This document shows positions 7,409-12,591 of a DNA stretch of 12,591 nt, one piece after another. Under the pieces are notes generated by a model that made no database searches, had not been told where the DNA came from, and saw only the letters and a program-made list of their open reading frames with translations. Made by a program: the position numbers and the translations under genes. The stretch's first letter is position 1. Each line of letters begins with the position of its first letter. This stretch comes from Treponema sp. (GTDB lineage Bacteria; Spirochaetota; Spirochaetia; Treponematales; Breznakiellaceae), in contig JAITBO010000263.1 in NCBI GenBank assembly GCA_031283505.1, positions 1 to 12,591 of the forward strand, given 5' to 3'.

Positions 7409-7732
7409 TTAAAATATCAGGATGAGCAGGGCCACCAGGAATCCCCACAGACAGATCCCTTCCGCGAGACCCGCATAGGGCAGGGCTTTTCCCGAGAGCT
7501 CAGGGTTCTCGCTCATGGCCCCCATGGCGGCTGCCCCGATCTGACCCACCGCGATACCACCGGCAATACAGGAAATACCTACCGCCAGGGCCGCCGCGAA
7601 ATACTTCCAGATCGAAGTCCCCCCGGAGGCGGCTTCCACCGTCTGACCTTCCGCAACGGCTTCCTGGGCAAGCAACAGGGTTCCCGAGGCGATGCACAGA
7701 AACAAAAAAGCTGCCAATAAAACACGTTTCAT
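7409..7732 (-). CDS. atpK: V/A-type ATPase subunit K (membrane rotor proteolipid)
   Basis: The 107-residue product forms the ion-carrying rotor ring. Residues 1-22 are a hydrophobic, signal-peptide-like segment ending LLLAQ. A polar linker follows, then one helical hairpin: TM1 ~45-72 (Gly/Ala-rich, with Gln64), the loop SENPEL, and TM2 ~84-107 with the carboxylate Glu91 in LAEGICLWGF. Many V-type K subunits have four helices; this one has a single hairpin like an F-type c subunit. Glu91 is followed by Gly, where Na+-binding versions usually have Thr or Ser, which leans towards proton use but does not settle it. The ATG overlaps the subunit I stop by 4 nt (ATGA) and has AAAGGAG about 8 nt upstream. 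Confidence 0.95.
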   Translation of the reverse strand: MKRVLLAAFLFLCIASGTLLLAQEAVAEGQTVEAASGGTSIWKYFAAALAVGISCIAGGIAVGQIGAAAMGAMSENPELSGKALPYAGLAEGICLWGFLVALLILIF

Positions 7733-9771
7733 GATTCTACTCCTTTACGGAACCGGAAAGGAGAGAATTCCACCCCGGTTTCGGTAAAAAACTTGCTGAA
7801 AAATTCGTAATATTGAAGACGTACTACCTGAATGGTGACGATCATTCCCTCAAGGACGATGATGACGGCGTTCCCAAAGATCATAATGATGAGGGCAAAC
7901 ACAGGCCCTACCGGCGCCTCCCGGACCATTTCCGAGAGGGTAAACACGATGAACGAGAGTACCGCATGGGAGAGGGCGAAAGCCCCCACCCGGAGGAAGC
8001 TTACGGTGTTGGAAATGTATGTCGAGGCGGTTTCCAGGACCTCCACAAACCCTTCCATAATGAAAACCATGAGCCCTTCCGCAAAGACGGGCCGTTCCCC
8101 GGAGATGATACGCCAGATCATGGGGCCGAAAAAAATGCAGAATACCGGGACCGCAAGGCCGATGATGTCAAACCAGGCGAAACGTCCGCCCAGGATGACA
8201 CGCACCGCGATAAAAATGGCGTACCAGAACAAAAAAAGCCCTGCCGCTCCGGTTTTGGAAAAAAATGCCTTTTCGTATTTTTTCATTGAATAAAGATTGA
8301 TGACGTTCACGATAAGGCCGATGGAATTGAGAACCACCCCTACGGCAATGGTAAAACCAAAAAAGTAAAAGAGTTTGGCAACGCTCCCCTTTTCGGGCAT
8401 AAGGTGGAGGATGCGCATGGGCGGCTCTCCGGCCACCCCCGCGATACGCATAAAGAACCCCGTTACCGCATGGGTAGGCCCGGTAAGGATTTCCTCGTTG
8501 GCGAATACCGCGCCGTTGAGGAGGCCCATGATCATCGAAGAAATGCCCACGGCAATCAAAGGGGAGGAAAAATGCCTGAAGCTCGAAAGGACTTTAGCGC
8601 CCCGTTTGGATGTCAAAAGCCCCAGCAGGAAAAGAACGAAGCCCTGACCCAGGTCCCCAAACATGATCCCAAAGAGCAGCGTGAATGAGAGGGCCACAAA
8701 GGGCGTAGGATCGATAGTGCCATAGAGGGGAGCGCCGTAGGAGAACACCACTTTCTCAAAACCCTTGACAAAGGCCCCATGCTCCAGGGAGACGGGTACT
8801 TTTTTCCGCCCCTCCCGGATTTCCGGAATTTCCTCGGGATTAAAGGACCTGACCGCCACCCGTCCCCCGGTAAGCTGTTCCAGGTCCGCCACAAGGCTCT
8901 TCACCATGTCCGCGGGAATCCAGCCGGAAAGAACATAAACGCTCTGGGTGGCCTTGAGCCGCCCTTTCAGGTGTTCCACTTCCAGAGCCATAAGGTAGGA
9001 ACCGGCCAGACGCCGCAATACGGGAACGTATTCTTCCCGTAAGGCCCGCTTTTCTTTGGTTATTCCCGCAAGCAGCTTGTCTATACCGGCAAGCCGCTCT
9101 TCAAGCCCCGAAAGGAGTTCCCCAGGGATGCCCGTGTAACCTTCCGGGATAGTAATGGGAACAAAGGAGAGGCGCTTGAGTTCCGAATCCAGGGCGAAAC
9201 GCCCCTTGCGGGAAGAAGCCGCCAAGATACGGTCGCCGGAACCGCCGTCTTCGCCTTGCCCCAGGGGAATGATCACCGCCCGGTCCGCAAGGTTTCCCCG
9301 CAGCAGGTCCTGACGTTTGGGATCGAGCCGCCCCACCCTGAGGGTCAGGTACGAAAGCTGGTCCAGGTCCGAAAAAGGCGCGTTAAGGTTCCCAAAGGCC
9401 CTGGCTTCGTTCAGAGCTTCCGCCACCTTCTTTTTTTCCTGATTCCCTTCGCTTTCCTTCCGGCTCAAGGAAGAAATACCGGCGGTGATCTTTTCCGCCA
9501 AAAGGTCGTCCGCTTCTACAGGGAGCGCCGAATCTTCCTCCGGTTCCCCAGGAAGCTCACTTCCAAGATAAGCCGCCGCAGACTTGATAGCTCCCAACTG
9601 GTCCCGGATACGCTCATAGGCCGCCGTATCCCGAACCGGGGTATCCGTATTGGCTTCTTCATCCTCCGACAAATGGATCAAAGCGCGGCGGCCCAGGAAT
9701 TCTATGACCCGGTCCGCGTCCCGGTCCAGAATGGTAAGCTCTATTCTTTTCATCTTTCGGGGGCGTATCAT
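7729..9771 (-). CDS. atpI: V/A-type ATPase subunit I (membrane stator, a-subunit)
   Basis: The 680-residue product is the stator that carries ions past the K ring. Residues 1-~345 are a soluble, helix-rich domain that holds the peripheral stalks. From ~355 there are seven or eight membrane helices. The helix with Arg594 (SFLRVGAFALSHA) matches the essential-arginine helix of the a/I family, and a second conserved pair, Glu641 and Arg651 (EGM...VVRLQYYEFFSKFF), is also present. Length is within the usual 600-700. The ATG at 9771 is preferred to Met7 because GGAGG lies 7 nt upstream. It shares one base with the stop of subunit C (TAATG), and its own stop overlaps the start of K. Confidence 0.96.
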   Translation of the reverse strand: MIRPRKMKRIELTILDRDADRVIEFLGRRALIHLSEDEEANTDTPVRDTAAYERIRDQLGAIKSAAAYLGSELPGEPEEDSALPVEADDLLAEKITAGISSLSRKESEGNQEKKKVAEALNEARAFGNLNAPFSDLDQLSYLTLRVGRLDPKRQDLLRGNLADRAVIIPLGQGEDGGSGDRILAASSRKGRFALDSELKRLSFVPITIPEGYTGIPGELLSGLEERLAGIDKLLAGITKEKRALREEYVPVLRRLAGSYLMALEVEHLKGRLKATQSVYVLSGWIPADMVKSLVADLEQLTGGRVAVRSFNPEEIPEIREGRKKVPVSLEHGAFVKGFEKVVFSYGAPLYGTIDPTPFVALSFTLLFGIMFGDLGQGFVLFLLGLLTSKRGAKVLSSFRHFSSPLIAVGISSMIMGLLNGAVFANEEILTGPTHAVTGFFMRIAGVAGEPPMRILHLMPEKGSVAKLFYFFGFTIAVGVVLNSIGLIVNVINLYSMKKYEKAFFSKTGAAGLFLFWYAIFIAVRVILGGRFAWFDIIGLAVPVFCIFFGPMIWRIISGERPVFAEGLMVFIMEGFVEVLETASTYISNTVSFLRVGAFALSHAVLSFIVFTLSEMVREAPVGPVFALIIMIFGNAVIIVLEGMIVTIQVVRLQYYEFFSKFFTETGVEFSPFRFRKGVES

Positions 9772-10811
9772 TATCTGACCTCCAGCATGGCAAACACGTC
9801 ACGGCTTGCCATTCCTATGCCAAGCCCTTCGGCAATACTGGTCAAAAGGTCTTCCTCAAACTGCTTGAGTTTGATAAAACAGGCGGCGGTGTCTATGGAG
9901 AAGGGCCGGCGGCGGAAATAATGCCGGGCCAACTGGTAGAGATGCCTGGAAGCCGCATTCTGGAAGTACCGGGGATCCGCAGTCCACCCGTCACTTCGTT
10001 CCGGATTAAGGAAAGCCGCCCGTTTCCAGGAGGCCCATGGCGCATAGGTGTCCAGGGGCAGTTCCAGGACGGCCTCGGCGTCCACCGCCAAAGAATGGCT
10101 GTTCTCTCTCCCCATCCCCCGCTCTCTCTTACGTGAAGGGATTTTCAAATCAATAAGCTTTTCCCTGATCTCACCCTTGGCCATACGATAATAAGTCCTG
10201 AGTCTCAAAGCCCAGACCACGTTTCTGAGGGATATTTCTTCCGAAAGGACGGCCTCTATTCCCGCCCGGTCCCGCCACCTGAGACGGTAAAGGGATTCCC
10301 AAAGCGCGGTATAGTAGTGTTTGTCCAGCCTGGTCTGTAGGGTTATCCCCCCATCGCCCTTTCCGGGCGTTTCGGAAGAAAGGAATTCAAACTCCGTACC
10401 GCCGGTCATGGCCTTTATATCCGGATATGCGCCGAATTTCACGACACCGAAACGGCCCAGATTGGTAAATGAGGGGGCCCTGGCTTCTCCCCCGGCAATG
10501 GCGGCCAGGGCGGACTTGAGGTCCCCGTACTCATAGCTCCGCAGGAGCCGGACAAGAAGCTCCGGGGGCCTGGCGTAGGAATTCACGATGGTGATGATTT
10601 GATTCGCCGAACGGCCTATGATACGCCGTTCCAGGTCTATGAGGAGTTCCCTTTCGGGGAGTTCCCGAAAGGATTGGGGGAACACCAGCCGGTCAAGGTC
10701 CGCAAGACGGCTTACCGGCTCAAGGTCCGCGATCCGGGAGCCCACAAAGGACTTCCCGATGATGCCACAGGCCTTGGCGTACACATACGCCCGCTCCCCC
10801 GACAAGGGCAT
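9771..10811 (-). CDS. atpC: V/A-type ATPase subunit C (d-like rotor socket)
   Basis: The 346-residue, almost all-helical product fits archaeal-type subunit C (d in eukaryotes), the funnel that joins the central shaft to the K ring. It begins with the Tyr/Ala-rich helix ERAYVYAKACGIIGKSFVGS, typical of the family, and contains helical segments such as YRLRWRDRAGIEAVLSEEISLRNVVWALRLRTYY (described here in two overlapping parts: YRLRWRDRAGIEAVL and LRNVVWALRLRTYY). Length matches the family (330-355). The ATG shares one base with the preceding stop (TGATG) and has GGGGAG upstream. The gene lies between G/H and I, unlike the Enterococcus and Thermus operons, where C follows E. Confidence 0.9.
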   Translation of the reverse strand: MPLSGERAYVYAKACGIIGKSFVGSRIADLEPVSRLADLDRLVFPQSFRELPERELLIDLERRIIGRSANQIITIVNSYARPPELLVRLLRSYEYGDLKSALAAIAGGEARAPSFTNLGRFGVVKFGAYPDIKAMTGGTEFEFLSSETPGKGDGGITLQTRLDKHYYTALWESLYRLRWRDRAGIEAVLSEEISLRNVVWALRLRTYYRMAKGEIREKLIDLKIPSRKRERGMGRENSHSLAVDAEAVLELPLDTYAPWASWKRAAFLNPERSDGWTADPRYFQNAASRHLYQLARHYFRRRPFSIDTAACFIKLKQFEEDLLTSIAEGLGIGMASRDVFAMLEVR

Positions 10812-11167
10812 CAGAACTCCCCTTCCAGACAGGCGTCGATGAGTTTACAGAAAGCGGCCTTATCTACCGGCATAGCCTCAAGGCTTTGGCGGTATTCCTC
10901 GATTTGCTGCCGGTAATCTTCTTTTACTAAAGCCAACTCTTTTTTGTAGCCTTCATCCAGGGCGGCGGTTTCCGTACCGTACCGCTCTTCGTAGCGGAAC
11001 CGGTTCTGATTCTCCGCCTCCGTGACACGCTTGTCCGCTTCCGCCTGGGCGTCCGTCACCAGCGATAATGACTGAGCTTCAACTTCGAGTAAATGCTGTA
11101 GAATATCCTGTTCATTCATAGAGAACCAGCTTGCCTGTTCAATTGGGCCGGGTTCAAAATCCGGCAT
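10811..11167 (-). CDS. V/A-type ATPase subunit G/H (peripheral stalk helix)
   Basis: The product of up to 118 residues is a single charged alpha-helix rich in Glu, Ala, Lys, Arg and Gln, including the stretch VEAQSLSLVTDAQAEADKRV. This is the pattern of subunit G (also called H), which forms the peripheral-stalk coiled coil with E. Two starts are possible. The ATG at 11167 has AAGGG about 10 nt upstream and lies 12 nt after the ptsN-like stop. The ATG at 11119 (Met17) would give 102 residues, closer to the usual length, and removes an odd Pro-rich start, but has only a weak ribosome binding site. I give the longer frame. The stop overlaps the start of subunit C by one base. The class is inferred from coiled-coil character and from being first in the ATPase block. 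Confidence 0.82.
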   Translation of the reverse strand: MPDFEPGPIEQASWFSMNEQDILQHLLEVEAQSLSLVTDAQAEADKRVTEAENQNRFRYEERYGTETAALDEGYKKELALVKEDYRQQIEEYRQSLEAMPVDKAAFCKLIDACLEGEF

Positions 11168-11179
11168 CGTGGAGCGCCC

Positions 11180-11647
11180 TTAGTTGATTAAAATGTCCTC
11201 GTACTTCTTTATAATCCCATAGGCGTCCTGAGCGGTATTTTGGGTCACCAAATCTGTATAAAACTGGGGATTATCCAAAAGTTCCGCCAGGCGTTTAAGT
11301 ACCTGAAGGTGCTTTTCCGTGTCCTTTTCAGGCGCAAGAATCAGAAACAGAAGGTAGACCGGCTTCCCGTCCAGGGCGTCGTAATCAATCCCTGTTTTGG
11401 AAATCCCCAAAACACCGTAAAGCCGGTCCACTGCGGGGGTTTTTCCATGGGGAATGGCGATCCCCTGACGTATCCCGGTGGACATCTTGGATTCCCTTTC
11501 CCGTATAGCCTCCAGGATCTCTTCCCGGGCATTTGTCTTTGCCGCGTGACAAAACTGATCCACCAACTCCTCAAAAGCTTCTTCTTTATCTTCCGCTTCC
11601 AAGTCGATTTTAATAAATTCGGGTCTGTAAATTTCATTCAGGAACAT
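11180..11647 (-). CDS. ptsN: PTS EIIA (fructose/nitrogen type) PtsN-like regulatory protein
   Basis: The 155-residue product is a single EIIA domain of the mannitol/fructose/Ntr class. It has the active-site motif GIAIPHGKT with the phosphorylatable His at residue 67, preceded by ESKMSTGIRQG, the usual loop before this site. No EIIB, EIIC or HPr domain is attached, and no sugar permease gene is nearby, so a regulatory role reporting on PEP/PTS phosphorylation is likelier than sugar uptake. The ATG at 11647 is chosen because GGAGG ends 9 nt before it; an in-frame ATG three codons earlier (11656) directly abuts that GGAGG and could not be used. The gene lies 38 nt after secG and 12 nt before the first ATPase gene, so all are probably cotranscribed. 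Confidence 0.9.
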   Translation of the reverse strand: MFLNEIYRPEFIKIDLEAEDKEEAFEELVDQFCHAAKTNAREEILEAIRERESKMSTGIRQGIAIPHGKTPAVDRLYGVLGISKTGIDYDALDGKPVYLLFLILAPEKDTEKHLQVLKRLAELLDNPQFYTDLVTQNTAQDAYGIIKKYEDILIN

Positions 11648-11671
11648 TGGGAACATCCTCCTGGGGTACTA

Positions 11672-11690
11672 AATACCGGCCCCGGTTATT
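11672..11690. repeat. Intercistronic inverted repeat at the secG stop
   Basis: AATACCGG (11672-11679) faces CCGGTTATT (11682-11690), with one bulged base. The structure includes the secG stop codon (11686-11688). In the - strand transcript it is followed by a mixed sequence, not a T tract, so it is unlikely to end transcription fully; it could partly attenuate or protect the upstream message. Confidence 0.35.
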
Positions 11691-12087
11691 CAGATACGGG
11701 AACTTCCACTTCCGGCGCGGCGGTTTCATCCGTCCCAGCGTCCGGCGTTATGGCCTCAGGCGCTGCGGCTTCGGGAGCGGCTTCCTCCAGCCACCAATCC
11801 TTGTTTGCCCCGGAAGCGGACTGCCTTCCCGCAGCTTCCACCCCGCTGTCCCCCGGAGACCGGTTAACCAGCGCAAGCCCCAGGCTGATAACCAGAAAAA
11901 GAGCCCCCAAAATTGATGTGGCCCTGGTCAATACGTTCCCGGAGCGGGACCCAAAGGCCGATCCGCTGCCGCCGGCGAAAATTCCGCCCAAACTGTCTCC
12001 ATCCTCATTTTGAATCAGCACCAGAAGGATCAGCAACACCGCAATGATCACAAAAAAAACCAAGAGCAGAATACTGAGTACACCCAT
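11686..12087 (-). CDS. secG: Preprotein translocase subunit SecG with acidic C-terminal tail
   Basis: The 133-residue product is SecG, the small accessory membrane subunit of the SecYEG channel. TM1 is ~4-25, followed by the conserved cytoplasmic loop with IQNEDGDSLGGIFAGG (25-40) and GSRSGNVLTRAT (46-57), and TM2 ~57-74. This order is diagnostic. Residues ~78-133 form an Ala/Pro/Glu-rich acidic tail beyond the normal end of SecG (about 75-110 residues in many bacteria). The ATG has GGAG about 7 nt upstream, and a possible -10 box lies at 12106-12111. The gene appears to be first in the long - strand operon leading into the ATPase genes. Confidence 0.93.
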   Translation of the reverse strand: MGVLSILLLVFFVIIAVLLILLVLIQNEDGDSLGGIFAGGSGSAFGSRSGNVLTRATSILGALFLVISLGLALVNRSPGDSGVEAAGRQSASGANKDWWLEEAAPEAAAPEAITPDAGTDETAAPEVEVPVSE

Positions 12088-12105
12088 ACAAACTCCGTCT
12101 CAAAA

Positions 12106-12134
12106 ATTATATATAATATTGTACCGGAAGGGAA
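12106..12134 (-). promoter_or_regulatory. Possible promoter of the secG-ptsN-ATPase operon
   Basis: On the - strand, TATAAT (12106-12111) lies about 20 nt upstream of the secG ATG, with TTCCCT (12129-12134) at 17-nt spacing as a weak -35 box. The -10 box is perfect, but the transcript leader would be short (about 12-13 nt). It is half of a 12-bp palindrome that also gives TATAAT on the + strand. Confidence 0.4.
12112..12117 (+). promoter_or_regulatory. Possible -10 box of a divergent promoter
   Basis: TATAAT on the + strand forms the other half of the palindrome ATTATATATAAT (12106-12117). No good -35 box is seen at 16-18 nt. A transcript would start about 20 nt before the small ORF at 12141. 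Confidence 0.25.
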
Positions 12135-12140
12135 AAACTT

Positions 12141-12299
12141 ATGCAACGGGATGAAAACGGGATTCGGAGACCCAAAATTCCTCGTAATATCTTGTCCGGA
12201 AAAGATCGTAGCTATCCGGTATTTCCAGATTCCGGCGGAATTCAAGTACAATCGTACCGAAATACTAGCAGGTTGATTATACTAAACCACGTGATATAA
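12141..12299 (+). CDS. Possible small protein of 52 residues, unidentified
   Basis: An ATG at 12141 opens 52 codons ending in TAA (12297-12299). A GGAAGGG ribosome binding site lies at a usable spacing, and a TATAAT box lies 24 nt further upstream. The product is basic and polar, rich in Arg, Ser, Ile and Asn (beginning MQRDENGIRRPKIPRN), with a weakly hydrophobic C-terminus and no signal peptide, membrane helix or known motif. A terminator-like hairpin follows at 12364-12390. The signals fit a short independent unit, but an ORF of this length can occur by chance, and the transcript might act as RNA instead. Confidence 0.3.
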   Translation: MQRDENGIRRPKIPRNILSGKDRSYPVFPDSGGIQVQSYRNTSRLIILNHVI

Positions 12300-12363
12300 G
12301 CAATTACAGAAAGAAATCTGGAGGTGATCCGCAAAGTATGATAACTGAGCCGTAGGCTCTTGG

Positions 12364-12390
12364 AAAACCCGGTCAAAAACCCGGTTTTTC
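12364..12390 (+). terminator. Terminator-like hairpin with T tract
   Basis: AAAACCCGG (12364-12372) pairs with CCGGTTTTT (12381-12389) across a short A-rich loop with one bulged C, and the arm ends in a T5 run. The pairing extends outwards with TGG/CCA (12361-12363 and 12390-12392). The 10-mer AAAACCCGGT also occurs twice in direct orientation, 12 nt apart. It would end + strand transcription from 12112 onward. Confidence 0.45.
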
Positions 12391-12406
12391 CAGTAAATCC
12401 AAGGAA

Positions 12407-12437
12407 GCTGTTCCAAAAACTGAAGTTTTGGAACAGC
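12407..12437. repeat. Large near-perfect palindrome (dispersed repeat copy)
   Basis: GCTGTTCCAAAAAC (12407-12420) and GTTTTGGAACAGC (12425-12437) form a stem of about 13 bp around TGAA, with one extra A in the left arm. Neither side has a T tract. The centre CAAAACTGAAGTTTTG is the reverse complement of the centre at 1170-1185, and the flanks are also related, which points to a REP-like element rather than a gene-specific terminator. Confidence 0.6.
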
Positions 12438-12591
12438 CTCAACTCTCAAAAAAAACATAAAAAAAATATCGCCTACAGGTATGTACGCGCTAACAGGCCC
12501 CTCCCTTCGTCAGGATCAATCGCTCCATTCTTCCATGGCTCACTTCCCTAACATCCCGCCGGGCCTCTGGTCCATGTGCGTTTACTTAGAG
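12438..12591. other. Unassigned right edge
   Basis: An A-rich stretch (to ~12470) gives way to about 120 nt of mixed, GC-richer sequence running off the window. No frame shows a recognisable protein: the longest - strand reading is about 31 codons bounded by stops, and the + strand frame crosses both hairpins. The sequence contains the small palindrome CCATGG. I cannot tell whether it is the edge of a gene, a structured RNA or a mobile element. Confidence 0.3.

Noticed and set aside
12320..12330. GGAGGTGATCC as the reverse complement of a 16S rRNA 3' end
   Set aside because: The match stops after 11 bases and neighbouring sequence does not resemble rRNA.
12360..12551. 63-codon + strand ORF at the right edge
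   Set aside because: It runs through a terminator-like hairpin and a large palindrome, has no ribosome binding site, and changes composition half-way.

Overview
The window looks like chromosomal DNA of a spirochaete, most likely a Treponema relative. Grounds: an archaeal-type V/A-ATPase operon in place of an F-type one, a subunit A with the P-loop GGFGTGKT, a small two-helix proteolipid subunit, and a PtsN-like EIIA protein. The assignment is made from protein resemblance alone. Coding DNA is GC-rich with AT-rich intergenic stretches. No rRNA, tRNA, CRISPR array or insertion sequence was recognised.

Left part (1-1277, + strand). The 3' end of an unidentified gene is followed after 20 nt by a 130-residue ParB-N/Srx-type protein that keeps both nucleotide-pocket motifs, has no helix-turn-helix region, and ends in a basic amphipathic helix. 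Downstream lies a gene-free stretch holding nine copies of a palindrome-centred 21-bp repeat in exact register (782-956), with a displaced relative at 992. A good sigma70-type promoter (1088-1116) then opens a leader of about 155 nt with two inverted repeats.

Polysaccharide export gene (1278-3146, + strand). A secreted Wza/OPX-like protein has a Gln/Asn tripeptide repeat after its signal peptide, several SLBB-type domains (two of them a clear internal duplication) and a C-terminal hydrophobic helix.

Main operon (12087 down to 3188, - strand). The order is secG, ptsN-like, then V/A-ATPase subunits G/H, C, I, K, F, E, A and B, with spacings from 38 nt to 8-nt overlaps, so probably one long transcript. 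A and B form the catalytic head, E and G/H the peripheral stalks, F and C the central shaft and its socket, and I and K the ion-translocating sector. Subunit D, the main rotor shaft, is missing: only 41 nt separate the end of B from the convergent polysaccharide export gene, so D must be encoded elsewhere if the enzyme works.

Right edge (12088-12591). A 12-bp palindrome gives TATAAT on both strands between secG and a possible 52-codon ORF on the + strand, followed by a terminator-like hairpin, a large palindrome related to the one at 1165-1190, and about 150 nt that I cannot assign.
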